9,101 nucleotides of DNA from Sphingomonas sanxanigenens. GTDB lineage: Bacteria > Pseudomonadota > Alphaproteobacteria > Sphingomonadales > Sphingomonadaceae. The stretch covers positions 1 through 9,101 of the forward strand of contig QFNN01000117.1 of NCBI GenBank assembly GCA_003240855.1, read 5' to 3'. How positions within the stretch are numbered: the first letter of the stretch is position 1; every line of letters begins with the position of its first letter. The notes under the pieces were generated by a model, which saw nothing but the letters and a program-made list of their open reading frames with translations, was not told the DNA's origin and searched no databases. Both the position numbers and the translations under genes were made by a program. This document shows positions 1-5,768 of this stretch, piece by piece.

Positions 1-380
1 AGGCGGTGCCCGGGCTGGGCGCGTCGAAGGGCGAGCGGCTGCCCGCGCCGCCGAAGTTCGCCGGCTCGGCCAGCGCGGCTTATCGCTGGTCGTTCAAGTC
101 AGGACTTGAAGGCTTTGCGGGCGGATCGCTGCGCTATATCGGCAAGCGTCCCAACAGCTTCGACGCCAGCGTCGCCAATCCGCAATTCGTTCTGCAGGAC
201 GCGGCGCTGATGGACCTGCACGCGGGCGTCGAGACCAGCGGGGGGCTGGAGATTGCGCTGACCCTCACCAATTTGTGGAACGAGCACGCCCAGATGTATG
301 CGACGACCAGCTATGGCCGCGCCAATGTCAGCATCGCCCAGCCGCGCAGCTATGGTCTGGCGGTGACCAAGAAGTTCTGA
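1..380 (+). CDS. TonB-dependent receptor, C-terminal fragment
   Basis: This is the last 125 or so codons of an outer-membrane TonB-dependent receptor; the reading frame (codons beginning at base 3) is open to the left edge, so the start and plug domain lie outside. The visible part alternates amphipathic strands and turns typical of the beta-barrel: an AYRWSF strand, GFAGGSLRYIGKR, a long loop with NSFD, then LMDLHAGV and LTLTNLWNE. It ends in a strand closing with ...YGLAVTKKF. A terminal phenylalanine is the usual signal for Bam-mediated insertion of such barrels. The family imports siderophores, vitamins or carbohydrate and peptide ligands using energy from TonB-ExbB-ExbD; the ligand cannot be told from this fragment. 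The TonB and ExbB genes near the right edge are the expected energy source, but they are about 7 kb away and not in the same transcript. The gene is convergent with sdaA. Confidence 0.85.
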   Translation, partial: AVPGLGASKGERLPAPPKFAGSASAAYRWSFKSGLEGFAGGSLRYIGKRPNSFDASVANPQFVLQDAALMDLHAGVETSGGLEIALTLTNLWNEHAQMYATTSYGRANVSIAQPRSYGLAVTKKF

Positions 381-398
381 GCGGGATTCAAACCGCCT

Positions 399-478
399 CG
401 TCATTGCGAGCGCAGCGAAGCAATCCAGAGCGATGCTTTGCGCCCTGTCTGGATTGCTTCGCTGCGCTCGCAATGACG
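399..478. repeat. Dispersed palindromic repeat, intact copy
   Basis: An inverted repeat with perfect 31-base arms (399-429 and 448-478) around an 18-base loop. The arms contain GTCATTGCGAGCG and GAAGCAATCC. It sits between the convergent ends of the receptor gene and sdaA, where a long hairpin could also stop or stabilise both transcripts; there is no U-tract. A related copy lies at 1898-1980. Palindromes with these arms recur in intergenic DNA of sphingomonads and some other alphaproteobacteria, and their translation yields the spurious peptide 'CFAALAMT'. The repeat nature is seen directly; its mode of spread is unknown from this window. Confidence 0.9.
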
Positions 479-491
479 GCGGAAAGCGCGA

Positions 492-1865
492 TTAGCATTC
501 CACCACGTTGACGGCGAGGCCGCCGAGCGAGGTTTCCTTGTAGCGTTCGTTCATGTCGGCGCCGGTGCGGCGCATCGTCTCGATTACCTGATCGAGGCTG
601 ACGCGGTGGGTGCCGTCGCCGAGCAGGGCCAGCCGCGCGGCCTCGATCGCCTTGATCGCGCCGACGGCGTTGCGCTCAATGCAGGGGACCTGCACCAGCC
701 CGCCGACGGGGTCGCAGGTCAGCCCCAGATTATGCTCCATGCCGATCTCGGCGGCGTTCTCGATCTGCGCGTTCGACCCGCCGAGCACCGCAGCCAGCCC
801 CGCCGCCGCCATCGAGCAGGCGACCCCGACCTCGCCCTGACATCCGACCTCGGCGCCCGAGATAGAGGCATTTTCCTTGAACAGCGCCCCGATTGCCGCA
901 GCGGTGAGCAGGAAACGCTGGCGCCCCTCCGTATTTGCGCCGGGCACGCAGCGTTCATAATAGCGCAGCACGGCGGGGATGATCCCGGCCGCGCCATTGG
1001 TCGGCGCAGTGACGACGCGCCCGCCCGCCGCATTCTCCTCATTGACCGCCAGCGCCCAGAGATTGACCCAGTCGATGACCGAAAGCGGATCGGCGAGCGC
1101 GCGTTCCTGCCGCGCGAGCAGCTTGGCGAGCACGTCGGGCGCGCGGCGTTTGACCTTGAGGCCACCGGGCAGGATGCCCCCCGACGCGATGCCGCGATCG
1201 ATGCAGGCCGACATGGCGTCGGCGATCGTGTCTAGCCGCGCGCGCACTTCCGTTTCCGGGAGAGCGGCCAGTTCGTTGGCGAGCGCGAGGCCCGCTATGT
1301 CGAGCCCGGCGGCGTCGGCGCGTTCGATCAGTTCCGCGCCCGAATGATAGGGATGGGGCGCATCGGCGAGGCCGGCCGGCGGCGCGTTGGACTGGATGTC
1401 GGCTTCCTCGACGATCGCGCCGCCGCCGACCGAATAGGAGACTGAGTCCGCGATCAGGGCGCCCGCTGCGTCCCATGCGGAAAAGCGCATGCCGTTGGAG
1501 TGGAAGGACAGCCGCTCGCGCTGGTGGAACAGCAGATCGGCCTGCTCGTCGAACGCGACGGCATGGCGACCGGCGACATTCAGCCGTCCCTCGGCGCGGA
1601 TGGCAGCCACGATCGCGTCGGCCTCGTCCGGGTCGATGCGATCGGGGTGCCGGCCGGACAGGCCGAGCAGCACGGCGCGATCGGTGGCGTGACCCTTGCC
1701 GGTCAGCGCCAGCGATCCATAGAGATCGGCGGTGACGCGGGCGACGTAGGGCAGGCGCTCGCCCAGCCCCTCGACGAAGCGCGCGGCGGCGGTCATCGGC
1801 CCCATTGTGTGCGAACTGGAGGGGCCGACGCCGATCTTGAACAGGTCGAAGGTGCTGAAAGGCAT
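492..1865 (-). CDS. sdaA: L-serine ammonia-lyase (serine dehydratase), single-chain [4Fe-4S] type
   Basis: Cytoplasmic enzyme converting L-serine to pyruvate and ammonia (EC 4.3.1.17), feeding serine into central carbon metabolism. The 457-residue product has the N-terminal beta domain opening with FKIGVGPSSSHTMGPM (residues 9-24), then the alpha domain. The three cysteines for the oxygen-sensitive iron-sulfur cluster are visible: C342 in GCQGEVGVAC, C384 in LTCDPVGGL and C395 in VPCIERNA. They match the known C343/C385/C396 of the Legionella enzyme. The protein ends exactly in a cysteine (C457), like the Legionella C-terminal Cys458, which folds into the active site as the fourth cluster ligand. 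Both domains lie in one chain, unlike the split alpha/beta enzymes of Gram-positives. The ATG at 1865 is the family's usual start, although no strong Shine-Dalgarno sequence precedes it. It may be read through from the ester-hydrolase gene upstream, 125 bp away across a palindromic repeat, or have its own promoter. Confidence 0.97.
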   Translation of the reverse strand: MPFSTFDLFKIGVGPSSSHTMGPMTAAARFVEGLGERLPYVARVTADLYGSLALTGKGHATDRAVLLGLSGRHPDRIDPDEADAIVAAIRAEGRLNVAGRHAVAFDEQADLLFHQRERLSFHSNGMRFSAWDAAGALIADSVSYSVGGGAIVEEADIQSNAPPAGLADAPHPYHSGAELIERADAAGLDIAGLALANELAALPETEVRARLDTIADAMSACIDRGIASGGILPGGLKVKRRAPDVLAKLLARQERALADPLSVIDWVNLWALAVNEENAAGGRVVTAPTNGAAGIIPAVLRYYERCVPGANTEGRQRFLLTAAAIGALFKENASISGAEVGCQGEVGVACSMAAAGLAAVLGGSNAQIENAAEIGMEHNLGLTCDPVGGLVQVPCIERNAVGAIKAIEAARLALLGDGTHRVSLDQVIETMRRTGADMNERYKETSLGGLAVNVVEC

Positions 1866-1897
1866 GATATCAGTGCTTTCGGTTCCGCAACGCGATT

Positions 1898-1980
1898 GTC
1901 ATTGCGAGCGACGCGAAGCAATCCGCCGGCTGAGGGCGTTTCCCCGGATTGCTTCGTCGGCTGCGCCTCCCCGCAATGAC
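1898..1980. repeat. Dispersed palindromic repeat, decayed copy
   Basis: The left arm (1898-1925) matches the left arm of the repeat at 399-478 almost base for base, with CA swapped to AC in the middle. The right arm (1945-1980) keeps the two ends, CGGATTGCTTCG and CGCAATGAC. Its centre has diverged and gained bases, so the hairpin is interrupted. The copy fills most of the gap between the ester-hydrolase stop and the sdaA start, both on the minus strand, so it would lie in the leader or intergenic RNA of that pair. It and the intact copy bracket sdaA. Confidence 0.85.
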
Positions 1981-1990
1981 GATGCCGGCG

Positions 1991-3904
1991 TTACTGCGCC
2001 GGCTTCGCCTCGACCAGAGGCAGCCAGACGGCGCTCGCCGCGTCGGGCGCATGTTCGATCGTTTGCGTCGCCGCCTTATAGTCCGCCGGCTGCGCGAAGA
2101 AGATGTTCTTCACATAGGTCTGCGGGTTGCGATCATAGAGCGGGAACAGCGATGACTGGATCTGCACCATGATCCGGTGACCCGGCAGAAAGACGTGGTT
2201 GGTCGTCGGCAGGCGGAAGCGATAGCGCTGGACTCTGCCCGCCGGAATCGGCTTCGGCTCGGCGAAGCTGTCGCGATAGCGGCCGCGGAAAATATCCATG
2301 CTCACTGCAAGCTGATAGCCGCCCATCCTGGGGTTGGACGCCATTTCGTCGGGATAGACGTCGATCAGCTTCACCACCCAGTCGGCATCGGTGCCCGTGG
2401 TCGCGGCGTAGATGTCGGCATAAGGCGCGCCCGCGATGCGGACGGGCGCGGTCAGCACTTCGCCCGTGTAGCTCAGCACGTCGGGGCGACCGTCGACCGA
2501 ACGCTGATCGGCGACCAGCCAGGTTTTCCATCGGTCGCTGTCGTCGAAGCTGATCGGACGGCTGAGGTAGGGAACGGGTTTGGCCGGATCGGAGACATAG
2601 CTGTCGCCGCCCGCCGCCCTGGGCTTGTCGAAGCCGAGGCCGAAGCCCGACTGCAGATATAGCGGCTTCATCGGCGCGCCGCAGCTTTGCTCGCAGGCGA
2701 GCGGCCACTGGCTGAAGCGGTCCCAGTGGTTTTCGCCGGTGTTGTAGATCATCGCGCGCGGCGGATCGAAGGCCGGGCCATCCTTCAGATAGCGATTGAA
2801 GAAAGGCAGCAGCACGTCGCGCCGCCACTGGGTCGCCGTGTCGCCGTCCCAGTTGAACACGCCCAGCGAAGAGCCGTCATAATTGGCCTGGCTGTGCCGC
2901 CACGGCCCCATGACGAGCCAGTTATTCGCTTCCTTGCCCGCAGCCTTAAGCGCTTCCCATGTATGGACAGCGCCATACATGTCCTCCTGATCGAACAGCC
3001 CCTGTTCCCACATAGTCGGAACCTTGGATGGCGCGGCGGCGATCAGCTTGTCGAGCGCCTGACCCTGCCAGAAGGCGTCATAGGCGGGGTGATCGGTCAT
3101 CCGTTTCCAGGCCGGAAGCTGATCGAAGCCCGAGAGTTTCGCCCATGCGCCGGCCGAGCCGAGGCGGCGGAAGGTCTCATAATCGTCATAGGCGCCCATG
3201 GCGGGATCCTGACCGGCGCCCTTGTATCCGGTCTGCGATCCGATCCAGCCGATATTGGCCTGACGGAAAGCGCCGTAATGGAACCAGTCGTCGCCCATCC
3301 AGCCGTCGATCATCGGGCTTTCGGGAGCCGCGACCTTGAGCGCAGGGTGCGGATCGAGCAGCGCCATCACCACGGTGAAGCCTTCGTAGGACGATCCGAT
3401 CATGCCGACGCGGCCGTTCGATTCGGGCGTGTTCTTCACCAGCCAGTCGATCGTGTCCCACGCATCGGTGACATGATCGGTGGCGGTGGGGTTGAGCGGG
3501 CCGCGCACCGGGCGGGTGACCATATAGTCGCCCTCGGAGCCGTATTTGCCGCGGATGTCCTGAAAGACGCGGATATAGCCATCCTGGACGAAAACCTCGT
3601 CGCCTTGCGGCAGTTGCGAGATCATGTGGGGGCTGTCCATCCGGTTGGCGCGCTTCGCGGCGTTGTAAGGCGTGCGCGTGAGCAGGATGGGCAGGTTTTT
3701 CGCGCCCTTGGGAATGACGATGACGGTGTAGAGCTTCACCCCGTCGCGCATCGGGATCATCACTTCGCGCTTGATGAAATCATCCTGCGCGGTCGGCTGG
3801 ACGAAATGCGCCGGGATGTCGTTGGCCGGCGGCTGGAGCGCGGCAGGGGCGGCGGTGGCGGCGAGCAGCGAAAGCAGGGCGGCGGCGTAGGCGGAACGGA
3901 TCAT
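1991..3904 (-). CDS. Secreted alpha-amino acid ester hydrolase (CocE/NonD, X-Pro dipeptidyl-peptidase S15 fold)
   Basis: A 637-residue alpha/beta hydrolase with an N-terminal Sec signal peptide (residues 1 to about 22, MIRSAYAAALLSLLAATAAP), hence probably periplasmic. The catalytic triad is readable: S172 in GSSYEG, D305 in LFDQED and H337 in GPWRHSQ; Y80 in RTPYN would help form the oxyanion hole. D206, E307 and D308 reproduce the carboxylate cluster that binds the substrate alpha-amino group in the characterised Xanthomonas and Acetobacter enzymes (EC 3.1.1.43), which hydrolyse alpha-amino esters and act on beta-lactam antibiotics such as ampicillin. Length and residue spacing agree closely with those enzymes. 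A jelly-roll C-terminal domain (about 400-630) follows. The ATG at 3904 is chosen because it gives the signal peptide and has GGAG six bases upstream; the frame stays open far upstream, but that part overlaps the opposite gene and is not protein-like. The natural substrate is unknown; amino acid esters or short peptides are inferred. An aehA-like name would fit. Confidence 0.9.
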   Translation of the reverse strand: MIRSAYAAALLSLLAATAAPAALQPPANDIPAHFVQPTAQDDFIKREVMIPMRDGVKLYTVIVIPKGAKNLPILLTRTPYNAAKRANRMDSPHMISQLPQGDEVFVQDGYIRVFQDIRGKYGSEGDYMVTRPVRGPLNPTATDHVTDAWDTIDWLVKNTPESNGRVGMIGSSYEGFTVVMALLDPHPALKVAAPESPMIDGWMGDDWFHYGAFRQANIGWIGSQTGYKGAGQDPAMGAYDDYETFRRLGSAGAWAKLSGFDQLPAWKRMTDHPAYDAFWQGQALDKLIAAAPSKVPTMWEQGLFDQEDMYGAVHTWEALKAAGKEANNWLVMGPWRHSQANYDGSSLGVFNWDGDTATQWRRDVLLPFFNRYLKDGPAFDPPRAMIYNTGENHWDRFSQWPLACEQSCGAPMKPLYLQSGFGLGFDKPRAAGGDSYVSDPAKPVPYLSRPISFDDSDRWKTWLVADQRSVDGRPDVLSYTGEVLTAPVRIAGAPYADIYAATTGTDADWVVKLIDVYPDEMASNPRMGGYQLAVSMDIFRGRYRDSFAEPKPIPAGRVQRYRFRLPTTNHVFLPGHRIMVQIQSSLFPLYDRNPQTYVKNIFFAQPADYKAATQTIEHAPDAASAVWLPLVEAKPAQ

Positions 3905-3910
3905 GCGGCA

Positions 3911-3914
3911 CTCC
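3911..3914 (-). promoter_or_regulatory. Shine-Dalgarno site of the ester hydrolase gene
   Basis: GGAG on the minus strand, separated by six bases from the ATG at 3904. It decides the start in favour of the signal-peptide methionine over the long upstream open extension of the frame. Confidence 0.7.
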
Positions 3915-3981
3915 GGAAAGGACGCGCCTGCCTGCCGGGGAACGGCGGCGATTTCAATGGGCGCTGCGCCGGTCGCGGTCG

Positions 3982-3999
3982 AAGTTGACAAAGTTGACA
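3982..3999 (+). promoter_or_regulatory. Tandem AAGTTGACA repeat, possible -35 element or operator
   Basis: Two abutting copies of the 9-mer AAGTTGACA, each holding a perfect sigma-70 -35 hexamer TTGACA (3985-3990 and 3994-3999). They lie in the divergent spacer between the ester hydrolase and the two-domain TonB-C-like gene. No convincing -10 box is found 16-18 bases downstream, so promoter function on the plus strand is a guess. A weaker alternative promoter is TTGCGG at 4060 with TAGCAT at 4082. The direct repeat could also be a regulator site for either gene. Confidence 0.35.
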
Positions 4000-4004
4000 G
4001 GCTG

Positions 4005-4015
4005 GAACGGTGTTC
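4005..4015. promoter_or_regulatory. GAAC-N3-GTTC inverted repeat, possible operator
   Basis: A short perfect inverted repeat, GAAC GGT GTTC, starting five bases after the tandem TTGACA repeat. It sits where a repressor could cover a -10 region. It is short enough to be a chance match; only the position makes it worth noting. Confidence 0.2.
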
Positions 4016-4114
4016 GCGCGCACCTGCGGGCTCGCCCGATCCGGTAGTGGAAGAAGGGCTTGCGGAAGGCATGGCTTCGCCTAGCATCGGCAGGGGGCTG
4101 TAGGACAGAAAAGG

Positions 4115-4726
4115 GTGAGGGGGCATGATTGCGCTGGCGCTGCTGGGGGTGATGCGGGCGCGGTCGCGCTGAAGCCGGAGACCTATTTCCGGTGGGCCGA
4201 CTATCCGCCGAGCGCGCGCCGCGCCAGGAGCGTCGGGGCGGTCAAGACACGGGTCGTCGTTTCCCCCGACGGGCAACCCGTACGATGCGACGTGCTGATA
4301 CCGACAAAGGACCCGATCCTGAACACGGCCACCTGCGATCTGTTGTTGAAGCGAAGCCGCTATACGCCTGCGCGGGATGCCGACGGGAATCAGGCATTCG
4401 GAACCGTCGAACGCATAACCATCTGGTCGAGCGATAAACCTTTGACGCCGGCTTCGAGCGCCGACTTCGAGCTGCGCTTGTCGAAAATGCCCTCGGGCGC
4501 CAAAGCGCGCGAAGGCTTCAAGCTGTTGCTCGCGACCGACGTCGAAGGTGCGATCGGGACATGCGCGGCCGAAAACGATGTGACATTGCCCGCGCTGGTC
4601 ACGATCGCGTGTCGGCATGTCGCGGCAGCGGGGAAGCTCGATCCAGCGCGCGACCGCGACGGCAAGCCCGTCGCGGCGATCCAGGAACTCACCGTCGCCT
4701 TCGTCCTCGATCAGCCCGCGCCCTGA
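4115..4726 (+). CDS. Protein of two tandem TonB-C-like domains, function unknown
   Basis: A 203-residue product as read from the GTG at 4115. Residues about 24-105 look like the C-terminal domain of sphingomonad TonB proteins: FRWADYPPSARR, VVSPDGQPVRC, then YTPARDADGN. Residues about 130-198 look like a second, degenerate copy ending in DPARDRDGKP. Each copy has a cysteine pair spaced identically (C58/C74 and C150/C166), as in the TonB at 7640-8299, suggesting disulfides and a periplasmic location. There is no proline-rich linker and no transmembrane anchor, so it is not a normal energy transducer. The start is doubtful: the GTG reading gives no signal peptide, while an ATG at 4125, with GTGAGG just upstream, begins hydrophobic MIALALLG but runs out of frame to a stop at 4172. 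One missing base near the G-run at 4145-4149 would join the two. Convergent with the GNAT gene. A scaffold or receptor-periphery role is speculation. Confidence 0.7.
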   Translation: MRGHDCAGAAGGDAGAVALKPETYFRWADYPPSARRARSVGAVKTRVVVSPDGQPVRCDVLIPTKDPILNTATCDLLLKRSRYTPARDADGNQAFGTVERITIWSSDKPLTPASSADFELRLSKMPSGAKAREGFKLLLATDVEGAIGTCAAENDVTLPALVTIACRHVAAAGKLDPARDRDGKPVAAIQELTVAFVLDQPAP

Positions 4727-4736
4727 CCGCGCGGGC
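4714..4736. terminator. GC-rich hairpin between convergent genes
   Basis: Perfect 8-base arms (4714-4721 and 4729-4736, GCCCGCGC and its complement) around a 7-base loop that contains the stop codon of the TonB-C-like gene. It lies just before the stop of the opposing GNAT gene and could serve both strands. There is no U-tract on either side, so it is at best a weak or Rho-assisted terminator. Confidence 0.35.
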
Positions 4737-4743
4737 GCAGCGA

Positions 4744-5259
4744 TCAGCCGACCAATGCCTCGATGCGCGGGCGGATCGCGCCGTGCGCGCCGACGGTGCG
4801 GCCGCCGCGCAGGCGGGCGAGGAGGCGGCGGCGCTCGACCGGGCCGTCGATGATCCAGCCAGCCGTCGCATCGGCGCTGAAGCCCCAGAAGCGGCCATAA
4901 TATTCGGGATCGCCGATCATCATCAGCGCGTCCGCGCCGGGCAGGTCGCTGGCGTCGGCGGCGGCGAGCATCGCATCCATCAGCGCGCGGCCCGTGCCCT
5001 TCTGCTGCAGATCGGGCTCGACCGCGACCGGGCCGACCATGACCAGCGGCTCATTCTCCAGCCGCACGGGCCAGCACTGGATGAGGCCAACCATCCGTCC
5101 GGCATCGTCGAGCGCGGCGAAGCTGAGCTCCGGCATCCAGCGTGTCCCCGCGCGCAGGCGATAGGCCGTGCGCCCATGTCGGTCCGCGCCGAACGCCCGG
5201 TCGAGCAGCGACTCGATCTCGGTTTCGGGGATCCGGCTGAGGGGCGCGATGCTGGTCAC
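4744..5259 (-). CDS. GNAT-family N-acetyltransferase
   Basis: A 171-residue cytoplasmic protein, the normal length for a single GNAT domain, which moves an acetyl group from acetyl-CoA to an amine. Motif A is clear: VGPVAVEPDLQQKGTGRAL (about 75-93), with QQKGTG (85-90) as the pyrophosphate-binding turn. The later YYGRFWGF (about 120-127) is the usual strand-helix region of the YhbS-like (COG3153) subgroup. The substrate cannot be told. The GTG at 5259 is preferred because the protein then begins just before the first family helix (PETEIESLLDRAFG) and GGAG lies 11 bases upstream. The frame is open to an ATG at 5382, but that extension would cover the whole folB promoter region and does not resemble a GNAT N-terminus. 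It is divergent from folB and convergent with the TonB-C-like gene, so it is probably transcribed alone. Confidence 0.85.
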   Translation of the reverse strand: MTSIAPLSRIPETEIESLLDRAFGADRHGRTAYRLRAGTRWMPELSFAALDDAGRMVGLIQCWPVRLENEPLVMVGPVAVEPDLQQKGTGRALMDAMLAAADASDLPGADALMMIGDPEYYGRFWGFSADATAGWIIDGPVERRRLLARLRGGRTVGAHGAIRPRIEALVG

Positions 5260-5308
5260 GTCTATAGAGACTCCTTGGACGATCCGGTTTGCCCGGAAGC
5301 GGCGCGCT

Positions 5309-5340
5309 TTAGCGTCGCTTTCGCGAAAGGGAAGCGCTAA
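5309..5340. promoter_or_regulatory. Nested palindrome upstream of folB
   Basis: TTAGCG (5309-5314) and CGCTAA (5335-5340) flank a perfect 12-base palindrome, CTTTCGCGAAAG (5318-5329). The two dyads are centred one base apart. The element lies 42-73 bases before folB and about 50-80 before the GNAT start, in their shared divergent spacer. It could be an operator or a leader hairpin; no known regulator consensus was recognised. Confidence 0.3.
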
Positions 5341-5381
5341 TCGCATCGCGCCCGGCGATCGTCGCCGCCCGATGGATTCCA

Positions 5382-5768
5382 ATGATGCCTCATATGAATG
5401 AAGATCTGTTGCGCCTTGAAGTCGCGGACATCGAAGTCTCGCTGCTGACCGGCGTGTTGTCCGAAGAGACCAAGCTGCCGCAGCCGCTGCGCGTTTCGAT
5501 CGCAGCCGATCTGCGCGCGCCCGATCGCTTCCAGCCCGAGACGCCGCTGTCGGCCTCCAAAAACTATCTCGACCTCAAGCGCGCGGTGACCGAAGGCGTG
5601 CCGCGCGACGTCCATTTCGGGCTGATCGAGGCGATCGCCGATCATATCTGCGACACGCTGTTCATGCAGGATGATCGCGTGCGCCGGGTCGAGGTGAAGA
5701 TCGTCAAGCTGGCGATCGCCGAGGCCAATGAGTCGATCGGCCTCACCATGGTCCGCCACGCGCGATGA
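5382..5768 (+). CDS. folB: Dihydroneopterin aldolase
   Basis: A cytoplasmic enzyme of folate synthesis that cleaves 7,8-dihydroneopterin to 6-hydroxymethyl-dihydropterin and glycolaldehyde. It may also epimerise it to dihydromonapterin. The 128 residues match the family length (about 120). Key positions align with the Staphylococcus enzyme: GVLSEE (24-29) with E29 for Glu22, NYLDL (61-65) in the substrate region, HFGLIEAIADHI with E83 for Glu74, and K109 in KIVKLAI for the catalytic Lys100. Candidate starts are ATGs at 5382, 5385 and 5394, all in frame. The last gives MNEDLLRLEV and may be the true start; none has a strong Shine-Dalgarno sequence. The stop overlaps the start of the reductase gene in ATGA, so the two are translationally coupled. 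Confidence 0.88.
   Translation: MMPHMNEDLLRLEVADIEVSLLTGVLSEETKLPQPLRVSIAADLRAPDRFQPETPLSASKNYLDLKRAVTEGVPRDVHFGLIEAIADHICDTLFMQDDRVRRVEVKIVKLAIAEANESIGLTMVRHAR

Noticed and set aside
399..478. CRISPR repeat or insertion-sequence end
   Set aside because: Only two diverged copies about 1.5 kb apart, no spacers, no transposase and no target-site duplication visible.
99..511. Short frames on both strands carrying RAQRSNP and CFAALAMT
   Set aside because: These are translations of the palindromic repeat at 399-478 and are frequent annotation artefacts.
2687..3988. A 433-codon plus-strand open frame antisense to the ester hydrolase
   Set aside because: Low-complexity Arg/Ala/His-rich translation with no motif, lying wholly opposite a gene with a complete active site.
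1991..4618. An open minus-strand frame of 875 codons containing the ester hydrolase
   Set aside because: The part upstream of 3904 overlaps the opposite-strand TonB-C-like gene, is arginine-rich and precedes a clear signal peptide with its own Shine-Dalgarno site; it is a high-GC shadow.
5260..5382. Longer GNAT protein starting at the ATG at 5382
   Set aside because: It would add 41 residues unlike any GNAT N-terminus and occupy the folB promoter region; the GTG at 5259 gives normal length.
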